Shown here one piece after another: positions 9,719 through 17,649 of a DNA stretch of 64,000 nucleotides. The notes under the pieces were generated by a model. The model searched no databases. It was given only the letters and a program-made list of their open reading frames with translations, and had not been told where the DNA came from. Origin of the DNA: Bradyrhizobium sp. SZCCT0153. Lineage in GTDB: Bacteria; Pseudomonadota; Alphaproteobacteria; Rhizobiales; Xanthobacteraceae. How positions within the stretch are numbered: position 1 is the first letter of the stretch; every line of letters begins with the position of its first letter. The position numbers and the translations under genes were made by a program. Location: assembly GCF_018129995.1 (NCBI RefSeq), contig NZ_JAFCKS010000004.1, positions 558,001-622,000 on the forward strand, written 5' to 3'.

Positions 9719-10948
9719 TCACGCCTCCGAAGGACGCCGGCACGTGGCGGCGCCAAGTTTCCGCTGCGACTCCGCAATCCAAGGTTGCAGATGCAAGGCT
9801 ACGCCGTGTGCCGCGTTGCGCGGATAGTGCGCGAGTGCTGGCAGCGGATCGTCGCGGCGCCAGTAGCCATCCACCACAACGGACCGAGGCGGGATCGGTG
9901 TCGCACCCAGGCGGATCCGCTCGATCCAGGAACTCTGCCACACCATTCGGCCGTCGATCGGGCCGTCAGGAAGGGGCGGCAGGCCGAGCTCGTGCCGATA
10001 AGCTATCAGCGGGATGTTGACCCCGGCGAGCGTCGCCGCCTCCTCCTGCCAGTCGGTGCGCCCGACCGTCGGCTCGATGATCAGGAAGCGTTCGCTCCTG
10101 GCATCCCGCTTGTATTCGATGCCACCAAATCCGAAGTAGTTCACCTGATCGAGAATGCCTTTCGTCGTGCGCTCCAGCTCCTCGTTGGTCGAAGCCGTAC
10201 AGAAGGCCGTGCTGCCGCTGCCCGGCGGTGTGCTGGCGAGCTTTTGTCCGGTGAACAGGCCGAGCGTCTCACGGTCGCGGCCCCGGTAGAACAGGCAGAA
10301 GTAGATGTTGTCGTCCGGTCCCTCGATGGTTTCCTGCACCAGGACCTCGCCGGCCTGAGCCAGCAACCTCTCGGCCGTCGCGATTGCGTCGGCGTGACTG
10401 TGCGCAGTGAGCAGGCGGGGAGCGTGTCCTTCATGGACGTGGCGCTTGTCAGCCGGCTTCAGAATCATCGGCAGGCGGAGTGTCGCGATTTTCTGGACGT
10501 CCGTGAGAGCCCGCACGACCACGCCGTTCGGTATCGGCCAGCCGTGCAGGCCGGCGCTCTCGTGAAACCTGGCTTTGTCGTGCAGCATGAGAACCGTCCC
10601 GTGAGCCGGCAATCGGAAGCGATAGAGTCTCTCGAGCTCTTTACGATGTTCCGAAATCGTGAGCAGTGCCAACTCGTCCGTGACGACCAGGAAGGGCGGC
10701 TTACCGAGCCGGCGTTGTAGATCACGCAGAAAGTCAATGAAGCCTGGACCGTGCAGGGTGTCCGTGAGGACCTGATGGGCGTAGCGTGACCACAGCGCCG
10801 GGTTCGAGCGCTTGCAGTCGACCACCCAGATGGGCATCCCGCCCACCGCAAGGCTGCGGCACACTCCGAGGCCGTTCAGCTCGCCACCGATTACGACAGC
10901 GGGGACGCGCCGCTCCGACGAGCCGGACATTTGGTTGGTTATTGACAC
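9719..10948 (-). CDS. ATP-grasp domain protein, possible carboxylate-amine ligase
   Basis: A 409-residue protein. The N-terminal preATP-grasp part is VPAVVIGGELNGLGVCRSLA, followed by LPMILKPADKRHVHEG (the strand bearing the ATP-binding lysine), VLVQETIEGPDDNIY, and FGFGGIEYKRD with LIIEPTVGRTDWQE (metal-binding acidic and N/T positions). It resembles the stand-alone COG3919-type ATP-grasp proteins near polysaccharide genes. It would activate a carboxylate as acyl phosphate and join it to an amine, so an amino-acid amide on the EPS is conceivable; this is inference. It is the first gene of the minus-strand unit. Confidence 0.8.
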   Translation of the reverse strand: MSITNQMSGSSERRVPAVVIGGELNGLGVCRSLAVGGMPIWVVDCKRSNPALWSRYAHQVLTDTLHGPGFIDFLRDLQRRLGKPPFLVVTDELALLTISEHRKELERLYRFRLPAHGTVLMLHDKARFHESAGLHGWPIPNGVVVRALTDVQKIATLRLPMILKPADKRHVHEGHAPRLLTAHSHADAIATAERLLAQAGEVLVQETIEGPDDNIYFCLFYRGRDRETLGLFTGQKLASTPPGSGSTAFCTASTNEELERTTKGILDQVNYFGFGGIEYKRDARSERFLIIEPTVGRTDWQEEAATLAGVNIPLIAYRHELGLPPLPDGPIDGRMVWQSSWIERIRLGATPIPPRSVVVDGYWRRDDPLPALAHYPRNAAHGVALHLQPWIAESQRKLGAATCRRPSEA

Positions 10949-11081
10949 CGCTGGGCTCTACCGAAACGACCGGAACCGGCAAAGCGCCACTATGCCTCAT
11001 CGGCGACGGATCGTGCGACGCCAGTGGAGGTAATCCTTCGGGGCGGTTGCGTTCGGCCTCGGGCGAAGGTCACGTGGAGAT
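10949..11081. promoter_or_regulatory. Divergent intergenic region of the EPS locus
   Basis: These 133 bp separate the first gene of the minus-strand EPS unit from the plus-strand GH5 gene and must hold promoters for both. No convincing -35/-10 pair or palindromic operator was recognised. Confidence 0.5.
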
Positions 11082-12305
11082 ATGATTGTCGACTGGCAAC
11101 GGGCGAGAGACGGGCTGCGCGACGCCGGAATGCGTGTGCTGGTGCTCGCGTTGCTGTTTGCCCCGGCATCCGTGAGCGTCGCGCACGATATGTCGGCAAC
11201 GTCCTTCGTCAAAACTTCCGGAACGGATTTCACGGTCGACGGCCGGCAGTTCTTCGTTGTCGGCGTCAACAACCATTATCTGACCTTCGGCTCGCGGAAC
11301 GAGGTGACGCGTGTTCTCGACGACGCGGTGGCCATCGGCGCCAATGTAGTCCGTACGTTCCTCCAGCCGGTAGTTGGGTCGCTCGATGGAAGAAACGCAA
11401 CGATCTGGAACTGGAAGGCTGATGGCGATGCCAATGATCTCGCGGTCAGGGGTACGTACCTTCTCTACTGGGACGCTCGCGCTGGTGAGATGGCGATCAA
11501 TGACGGCGCGAACGGTATGCAGAAGGTTGACTTCCTCATTGCCGAAGCGGGCAAGCGACGCCTGAGGCTAGTCATCGCCTTCCTGGATTTCTGGGCTTAC
11601 ACGGGCGGCGCCCAGCAGATGCGGGCTTGGTATGGGAGCCAGGACAAGTCCGGATTTTTCTTCAAGGATCCTCGCACGAAGCGCGACTACAAGAGCTGGG
11701 TCAGCCATGTCGTGCAGCGGGTCAACCCGCTCACAGGGCTCGCCTACCGGGATGATCCGACCATCATGGGCTGGGAGCTGATGAACGAGGGCAATGCGCA
11801 GCCAGAGGCCTTGCGTTTGGCCTGGACTGCCGAGATGTCGGCCTACGTAAAGTCGCTCGATCCCAATCACCTCGTCAGCTCGGGGCACGCGAACGTCGAC
11901 GCGAAGCTATCCGATCTGACGATTCCGACTCTCGATTTCGGGACCTGGCACGGCTACCCGCTCTTCTACAAGCTGACCGTCAAGCAATTCAACGACACGA
12001 TTACCGAGTTTTGCCAGCTGGCAGCGCGTGCGAAGAAGCCGGTCCTACTGGAGGAATTCGGCTATGCCCGCTCCAACCCCGGCTCGGCCGAGGCTTACGC
12101 GATGTGGCTTGACACGCTTGCGCGCGATCCAAACTGCGCCGGCTGGATGGTGTGGCGGCTGGTGTCGCGGCAGGACAGCGGACGCTATCCCGTCGACGAG
12201 CACGACCAGTTCGATATCCGTAACGATGGAAGCACGATCTGGAACATATTCAAAGCAGCGGAGCGGACGGCGCGGATCCGGGAGACCACCGGGAGCATCC
12301 GATGA
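11082..12305 (+). CDS. Secreted glycoside hydrolase family 5 (mannanase/cellulase-like)
   Basis: A 407-residue protein with an N-terminal export signal; the hydrophobic core is VLVLALLFAPASVSVA. The fold is a TIM barrel of GH5 type: VDGRQFFVVGVNNHYL near the start, GWELMNEGN with the acid/base at about E236, and VLLEEFGYA with the nucleophile at about E325. In an EPS locus such an enzyme usually trims or edits the polymer during export. An alternative ATG at 11130 would give a tighter signal peptide. It overlaps the next gene by 4 bp (ATGA). Confidence 0.87.
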   Translation: MIVDWQRARDGLRDAGMRVLVLALLFAPASVSVAHDMSATSFVKTSGTDFTVDGRQFFVVGVNNHYLTFGSRNEVTRVLDDAVAIGANVVRTFLQPVVGSLDGRNATIWNWKADGDANDLAVRGTYLLYWDARAGEMAINDGANGMQKVDFLIAEAGKRRLRLVIAFLDFWAYTGGAQQMRAWYGSQDKSGFFFKDPRTKRDYKSWVSHVVQRVNPLTGLAYRDDPTIMGWELMNEGNAQPEALRLAWTAEMSAYVKSLDPNHLVSSGHANVDAKLSDLTIPTLDFGTWHGYPLFYKLTVKQFNDTITEFCQLAARAKKPVLLEEFGYARSNPGSAEAYAMWLDTLARDPNCAGWMVWRLVSRQDSGRYPVDEHDQFDIRNDGSTIWNIFKAAERTARIRETTGSIR

Positions 12306-13306
12306 TCGAAGCTTCCGTCGTGATCTGCGCGCATACGCTCGACCGCTGGGACGAGCTGACACGCGCCGTCCAATCTGTCCGCAACCAAACGCGTGCCCCG
12401 CGCGAAATCGTCGTCGTGGTGGACAACAACGATGCCTTGCGAGAGCGCGCAGCACGAGAGCTTGCCGGTGTGACCGTCCTAGCCAATGCCAAGCAAGCGG
12501 GCTTGTCGGGCGGACGCATGACTGGGGCGGAATACATCACGGCGCCTGTGATCGCCTTTCTTGACGACGATGCCGCCGCCGATCCGCACTGGCTGGAGGA
12601 ACTGCTGGAGGCCTACAAGGATCCAGCCGCGCTCGGAGCAGGCGGCCCGGTCGAGCCACTGTGGCAGGCGCCACCGCCCCCCTGGTTTCCGGGTGAATTC
12701 CGCTGGGTCGTCGGCTGCACCTACACGGGCATGCATGTGCAGGACGGCCGTATCCGCAATCCGATCGGCGCCAACATGTCGGTGCGTGCCGACGTGCTGC
12801 GGCGCGCAGGTGGCTTCACGTCGGAGCTCGGACGCCGCAAGCTCGGATTTTCCGTCAGCGGCCGCGCGAGGATCGGCGGCAAGGCCGAAAGCTGCGAAGA
12901 GACGGAGTTCTGCATCCGGGCTACCCGCCTTCACCCTGGAGGCTACTGGGCTTATCGGCTCGGTGCACGGGTGCATCACGCGGTGCCTGCCCAACGTACG
13001 ACATGGAAATACTTCGTCCACCGCTGTTTGGTGGAGGGCACCGCCAAGGCGGTCTTGACGGGTCTCGCAGGGTCCAAAGATGGCCTCGGAGCGGAAGGCC
13101 GCTACGTCAGGGACGTGTTGCCGCGCGCGGTCGCAGGCGATTTGAGGGCAGCCATGCGCGGCAAGGTCGGCGCCGCGCGTCGGGCCGGAGCGATTGTCGC
13201 GGGCTTCGCTCTTACCGCTTTCGCCTACGCCACGACCCGCCTAGGCGGGGCCGCGGAAGCGTTGTCGCAGCAGGTGTTATCGCGGGTCTGGGTCTGGAGA
13301 GCATAG
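12302..13306 (+). CDS. Glycosyltransferase family 2
   Basis: A 334-residue GT-A enzyme: EASVVICAHTLDRWDELTRA at the start, EIVVVVDNND, then AFLDDDAAADPHW giving the DXD-type metal site, and later a CEETEFCIRA region that resembles the ED motif near the catalytic base of GT2 enzymes. A C-terminal hydrophobic stretch (GAIVAGFALTAFAYATT) may anchor it in the membrane. It is coupled by ATGA to the GH5 gene and followed 47 bp later by galE. It probably adds a sugar to the EPS repeat unit. Confidence 0.88.
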   Translation: MIEASVVICAHTLDRWDELTRAVQSVRNQTRAPREIVVVVDNNDALRERAARELAGVTVLANAKQAGLSGGRMTGAEYITAPVIAFLDDDAAADPHWLEELLEAYKDPAALGAGGPVEPLWQAPPPPWFPGEFRWVVGCTYTGMHVQDGRIRNPIGANMSVRADVLRRAGGFTSELGRRKLGFSVSGRARIGGKAESCEETEFCIRATRLHPGGYWAYRLGARVHHAVPAQRTTWKYFVHRCLVEGTAKAVLTGLAGSKDGLGAEGRYVRDVLPRAVAGDLRAAMRGKVGAARRAGAIVAGFALTAFAYATTRLGGAAEALSQQVLSRVWVWRA

Positions 13307-13353
13307 CTGGCGTCGTACTGAGGCCCGGTTAGCGAATGCGGAAGGTGTCCGAG

Positions 13354-14412
13354 ATGATCTTGGTGACCGGAGGTGCCGGCTATATCGGATCCCACGTCTG
13401 TATCGCGTTGCTGGACGCCGGGTTCGACGTCGTCGCGGTCGACAATCTCTCCAACAGCAACAAGGCCTCGCTCGAGCGCGTGCAATCCATCTGCGGACGT
13501 TCGCTCGTTTTTCGGCACGCCGATATCCGGAATGAAGAGGTACTCCGCGACATCCTCCATGCCTGCAGAGTGACTGCGGTCATTCACCTCGCAGGGCTGA
13601 AGGCGGTGGGCGATTCCAACGTACGGCCCATGATGTATTACGAAAACAACGTCCTGGGAACGATGCGGCTGGTGTCGGCCATGAGGAGGGCGCATGTAAA
13701 GACTCTCGTCTTCAGCTCGTCTGCGACCGTTTACGGGTTGCCGAGATACTTGCCGCTCGACGAGAAGCATCCCCTCGGTCCGACCAATCCGTACGGCCGC
13801 ACAAAGCTCGTCATCGAAGAAATGCTGAAGGATCTCTGCAGGTCCGACGACGGTTGGCGGATCGGCAATCTGCGCTACTTCAATCCGGTTGGCGCGGACG
13901 AAAGCGGGCTCGTCGGAGAAGACCCACTGGGCGTTCCCAGCAACCTGCTACCGTTCGTGGCGCAGGTAGCGATTGGACGGCGGGAGAAGCTGCAGATCTG
14001 GGGAAACGACTATGACACGCCCGATGGGACTGGAATCCGCGACTTCATTCATGTGGTCGATCTTGCATCCGGACATTTGAGTGCCTTGCGCCACCTCACA
14101 CAGCCCGGTGTGCTCACGGTCAATCTTGGAACGGGTTGCGGCAGCAGCGTTCTGGAGGTCATTCGCACATTTGAGGCAGCGAGTGGGCGATCGGTCCCCT
14201 ATGAAATCGGGCCGCGCCGGGCCGGTGATGTCGCCGTCTGCTATGCCGACCCTACCTTTGCGAAGGACGCGCTGGGCTGGACATCGACGCGGTCGTTGCA
14301 GCAAATGTGTGAGGACCATTGGCGTTGGCAATTGCAGAACCCCAATGGCTATCAGCGTAGCGAGCTTCCGAAGGTTCGGGAGCGGTCCAGGCAACTCCGC
14401 CGTCATGGCTGA
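13354..14412 (+). CDS. galE: UDP-glucose 4-epimerase
   Basis: A 352-residue extended SDR. It starts MILVTGGAGYIGSH (NAD-binding GxxGxxG) and contains VFSSSATVYG with the catalytic Ser/Thr, NPYGRTK (YxxxK catalytic pair) and NLRYFNPVGA, a GalE signature. It interconverts UDP-glucose and UDP-galactose to supply EPS glycosyltransferases. The ATG at 13354 is preferred because GGAAGG lies about 8 bp upstream; an ATG 18 bp earlier is also in frame. It is the last gene of the plus-strand EPS unit. Confidence 0.93.
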   Translation: MILVTGGAGYIGSHVCIALLDAGFDVVAVDNLSNSNKASLERVQSICGRSLVFRHADIRNEEVLRDILHACRVTAVIHLAGLKAVGDSNVRPMMYYENNVLGTMRLVSAMRRAHVKTLVFSSSATVYGLPRYLPLDEKHPLGPTNPYGRTKLVIEEMLKDLCRSDDGWRIGNLRYFNPVGADESGLVGEDPLGVPSNLLPFVAQVAIGRREKLQIWGNDYDTPDGTGIRDFIHVVDLASGHLSALRHLTQPGVLTVNLGTGCGSSVLEVIRTFEAASGRSVPYEIGPRRAGDVAVCYADPTFAKDALGWTSTRSLQQMCEDHWRWQLQNPNGYQRSELPKVRERSRQLRRHG

Positions 14413-14586
14413 ACTCGCACGCCCGAGGTGGTTGGCGAGCACCGAGGGCCTGACAGCAAGAGTGGAGTTCGAGGCGAGCCGCCGCCGCAAGTAAACCGCC
14501 CATCAGAGGTAGCTCGCAATGACCCGAAATCTCCACGCCGCAGAGCAAGCCTGCAGGTAAGATGCCGTCGCGTATGGGAATTTGCG

Positions 14587-14802
14587 ATGCCACACTATCG
14601 TGCATACGTTCTGGACGAACACGGCCGGTTGGGGGGCGTGGTCAACCTTTACTGCCCAGACGACGCGTCCGCAACCAAGCGGGCCGGGCAGTTAGCGGAC
14701 GGTCATGAGGTTCAGCTTTGGCGACTGGTCGCTGAGCTCAAATTTGACGATCCGCAGCATCGACCCAAGCGGCGGCGGAGTGTCCGCGCACCAATGCACT
14801 AG
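14587..14802 (+). CDS. Small conserved-looking hypothetical protein
   Basis: A 71-residue protein starting MPHYRAYVLDEHGRLGGVVN, with CPDDASATKRAGQLADGHEVQLW and a basic tail. It belongs to a kind of small protein that I recognise as frequent in Bradyrhizobium, with the pattern YRAYxLDxDGxxxxxVxLxCxDD. No function is known. The frame is open upstream to 14428, but that part is low-complexity and basic, so the internal ATG is chosen. Confidence 0.6.
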   Translation: MPHYRAYVLDEHGRLGGVVNLYCPDDASATKRAGQLADGHEVQLWRLVAELKFDDPQHRPKRRRSVRAPMH

Positions 14803-15191
14803 GATCGATTGGCGCGTGTGCGTTCGTTTCGCGCATCTTTGACAGTTTGGGGCGCTTCGACCGCGATGTCATCAAATCCGGAAACAGCGGCTCGCGCGTG
14901 GGAAATGGACGCACGATCACGCGGGCCGAAAGCGGTCGCCGGTAATCCGGTCTAGAATGGCCTGCACGGCATACCAACGTATGCCTGTATCCGCGTTTAG
15001 AAATCACATTTCGAAACTTTTTTCGCCATGTTTCATTAATACCTACCCTCCCAGCAGTCGGGGGGGCGCTTTCAAAAACCCACTGCACTGAAATCTGTTC
15101 GCCAAGCAGAGCTTGCGAGCATGCGGTATGTCGCGCGCGTTCACGCAGCGGCAGTGGAATTCCCTGTTATCAACGTCAAGAGGATACCGGA
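14803..15191. other. Intergenic region upstream of the GH16 gene
   Basis: This 389-bp gap has no supportable gene. An AT-rich patch at about 15000-15043 (with the run ACTTTTTTCG and TTCATTAATA) in an otherwise GC-rich stretch is the most likely promoter area for the secreted glycanase. No precise -35/-10 was assigned. Confidence 0.4.
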
Positions 15192-17540
15192 ATGACCCTT
15201 TCCGCACCTGCGGGCTATACTTCGAGCGATCTCATCTTCCAGGAAGACTTCTCCGGCACGACGCTCGACAGCTACTGGCACAATTACATCACCAGCAACG
15301 CCGCCAACGGCTGGCCGTGGAACAGCTACGGATCAGGCGGTAGCGGGGTCGGCGGTCCGTATGACGCCGACTACTTCATGCCGAGCCAGGTGACCGTGAA
15401 CAATGGAGTATTGGATCTCACGGCGATCCGGCAGTCGGTGTCCGGCATGAACCAGGGGACGCAACAGACATTCCCGATCACGTCTGGCACGGTCAGCAGC
15501 TACGGCAACTTCGAATTCAATGGCGGCTATCTTCAGATCAGCATGAAGGCGCCGAGCGGCGATGGTGCGTGGCCGGGCCTCTGGCTGATGCCGGGCAAAG
15601 GCGCGGGCAGCAGTGGCGATAATTTCGAAATCGATATCCAGGAGGGTGGATATACCGGCTCCGGCCCTGCAAACCAGGCCTTCAGTTGGCATCTTCATAC
15701 GCCCTCCGGGACCGTCGGCGGCACCGTCGACACCGGCGTCGACCTGACGGCGGCCTTCCACACCTATGCCATCGACTGGCAGCCCGGGAAATCGATCACC
15801 TGGTACCTCGATGGGAAGCAGATCGCACAGGTGACCAGCGCGCAGGTGCCGATCCCGAATGAGCCGATGGAATTGATCATGGACAATCAGGTCGCTAATT
15901 CCAACACGACCGGATGGCATACGGCTCTTGACAGCTCGACCCCTTCCTCGATGCCGATGCAGATCGACGCGATCCAGCTCTATCAAAAAGCAGGGAGTGG
16001 CGAAACCGTCACGGGTGCGAACGTCACGGCCACGACGCAGCCGACGGTCCAGCCGGCGGTGACGCAGGCCACGGCTTCTCCCGCAACGGGCATCGAGCAT
16101 GCCGGCGATACCATCACTCTGTCGCTCGCCTTCAACGAGGCCGTGACGGTGACGGGTACGCCGACGCTGTCGCTCAATGACGGCAATACCGCCACCTATG
16201 TGGGTGGTTCGGGCACAGGTACGCTCACTTTCCGCTCCACAGTTGCGTCCACCGACAAGGATACCTCGGCGCTCGCCATCACCGGCGTCAATCTTCCGAG
16301 TGGTGCGACCATCAAGGACGCGAGCGGCGTCGCTGCGAACCTCGCTGGCGCCGTGAAGACGTTCACCGGTCTCCAGATCGATCCAATCTTGCCGGCGGTG
16401 ACACAGGCTACGGCTTCTCCGACAACCGGCACCGAGCACGTGGGAGACACGATTACGCTGTCGCTCGGCTTCAACGAGGCCGTGACCGTGACGGGTACGC
16501 CCACGCTGTCGCTCAATGACGGCGGCACGGCCACTTATGCCGGTGGTTCGGGCACGGGCACGCTCACCTTCAAGACCACGGTCGCCTCGACCAACACCAG
16601 CACCTCGGCGCTCGCCATCATCGGGGTCAATCTTCCGAGCGGTGCGACCATCAAGGACGCGAGCGGTGTCGCTGCGAATCTCGCTGGCGCCGTGAAGACG
16701 TTCTCCGGTCTGCAGGTCGACCCGACGTCATCGACGCCAACGTCGCCGTCGACCCCATCGGCGACCACGCCAGTCCTCACTATCGCGGATAACTCGCTCT
16801 GGGTGGCCGGGAGAGGTGGTACCGTCGATCTCGGGGCCAAGGTAACGACGACCGACGCCAACGATCTCGTGACCGTGAACATCACGGGGTTGCCGAGATA
16901 TGAGTCGATTACCGACAAGCTGGATGGTCGGACCTTCACGGGGAAAAACATCACCCTGACGGCCGCGCAGGTCGACAGCGGACTGACACTGACCTCGCAA
17001 TATCGGGGCGGGGGTCAGCCGGTTGCGACACTTTCGCTGACGGCAAGTGCAACGGATCCGTCAACCGGCGCGGTTTCGACGGCTTCGCCGCAGACCATCA
17101 CGGTGACGGATCCTCGACCCGCAGACGTCACGACCACAACGTCGTCGCACCACCAACACACCGCGACGGATCATCAGCCTGCTGCCACCGCGACGGCCGT
17201 GGCTCCGATGGCGCCGCAGACGGTCGACTTTGCGAATCATCCGCAGCCGACCACTGCAAGCACGGTGGTCTTGGCAAGCCGGGCCTCTGCACTGCTCCAG
17301 CAACATGTGGACCCGGCCACCGACACCCTGGCAACGACCGCGCCGCAGCCGATCACTGTGGCAGATCATCCGGCTGCGAGCGGCACGACGACGGCGTCCA
17401 TGGCAAGCCAGAGTTTTGCGCTGCTGAACCAGTATCTGGCCGCTCACACCGGCCAGGTGGATTCCGGCCAAATCGTGGCGGCTGTCTCGCAAGCGATCGG
17501 CTGGGGTCACGAACCGTTGCTGGCCCGACCGCAACATTAG
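15192..17540 (+). CDS. GH16 beta-glucanase, probable type I secretion substrate
   Basis: A 782-residue protein. Residues about 13-275 form a GH16 jelly roll with the catalytic signature EIDIQE (E146, D148, E151); WPGLWLMP and WYLDGKQIAQV are further family marks. Two near-identical 113-residue Ig-like repeats follow at about 288-400 and 401-513. Next comes a module (about 525-655) of the PVLTIADNSL...TVDLGAK type seen in exported rhizobial proteins, and a His/Thr/Ala-rich C-terminal stretch. There is no N-terminal signal peptide, as expected for a type I substrate, and the transporter genes follow. It may process the EPS made by the upstream genes, like ExoK/ExsH; this is inference. Confidence 0.88.
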   Translation: MTLSAPAGYTSSDLIFQEDFSGTTLDSYWHNYITSNAANGWPWNSYGSGGSGVGGPYDADYFMPSQVTVNNGVLDLTAIRQSVSGMNQGTQQTFPITSGTVSSYGNFEFNGGYLQISMKAPSGDGAWPGLWLMPGKGAGSSGDNFEIDIQEGGYTGSGPANQAFSWHLHTPSGTVGGTVDTGVDLTAAFHTYAIDWQPGKSITWYLDGKQIAQVTSAQVPIPNEPMELIMDNQVANSNTTGWHTALDSSTPSSMPMQIDAIQLYQKAGSGETVTGANVTATTQPTVQPAVTQATASPATGIEHAGDTITLSLAFNEAVTVTGTPTLSLNDGNTATYVGGSGTGTLTFRSTVASTDKDTSALAITGVNLPSGATIKDASGVAANLAGAVKTFTGLQIDPILPAVTQATASPTTGTEHVGDTITLSLGFNEAVTVTGTPTLSLNDGGTATYAGGSGTGTLTFKTTVASTNTSTSALAIIGVNLPSGATIKDASGVAANLAGAVKTFSGLQVDPTSSTPTSPSTPSATTPVLTIADNSLWVAGRGGTVDLGAKVTTTDANDLVTVNITGLPRYESITDKLDGRTFTGKNITLTAAQVDSGLTLTSQYRGGGQPVATLSLTASATDPSTGAVSTASPQTITVTDPRPADVTTTTSSHHQHTATDHQPAATATAVAPMAPQTVDFANHPQPTTASTVVLASRASALLQQHVDPATDTLATTAPQPITVADHPAASGTTTASMASQSFALLNQYLAAHTGQVDSGQIVAAVSQAIGWGHEPLLARPQH
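16052..16729 (+). repeat. Tandem 339-bp intragenic repeat (two copies)
   Basis: The copies are 16052-16390 and 16391-16729, both beginning GCCGGCGGTGAC. They encode successive Ig-like modules starting PAVTQATAS and ending near AGAVKTF with similar flanks. The near identity at DNA level points to recent duplication or to gene conversion between the copies. Confidence 0.85.
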
Positions 17541-17546
17541 TGCTCC

Positions 17547-17577
17547 GCCGCACCCAGGCTCAACGCCTGGGTGCGGC
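17547..17577 (+). terminator. Strong hairpin between the GH16 gene and the T1SS genes
   Basis: A perfect 13-bp inverted repeat (GCCGCACCCAGGC, loop TCAAC, GCCTGGGTGCGGC) begins 7 bp after the GH16 stop. No T-run follows, so it may be a partial terminator, an mRNA-stabilising stem or a processing site that sets the ratio of substrate to transporter rather than a full intrinsic terminator. Confidence 0.6.
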
Positions 17578-17649
17578 TCCGTCTATGTTTGTGAATGCAT
17601 GAGAAGGAACATCGTACGCGGCCGGTGGCCGCGAAGGGTTGAGTAAAAA

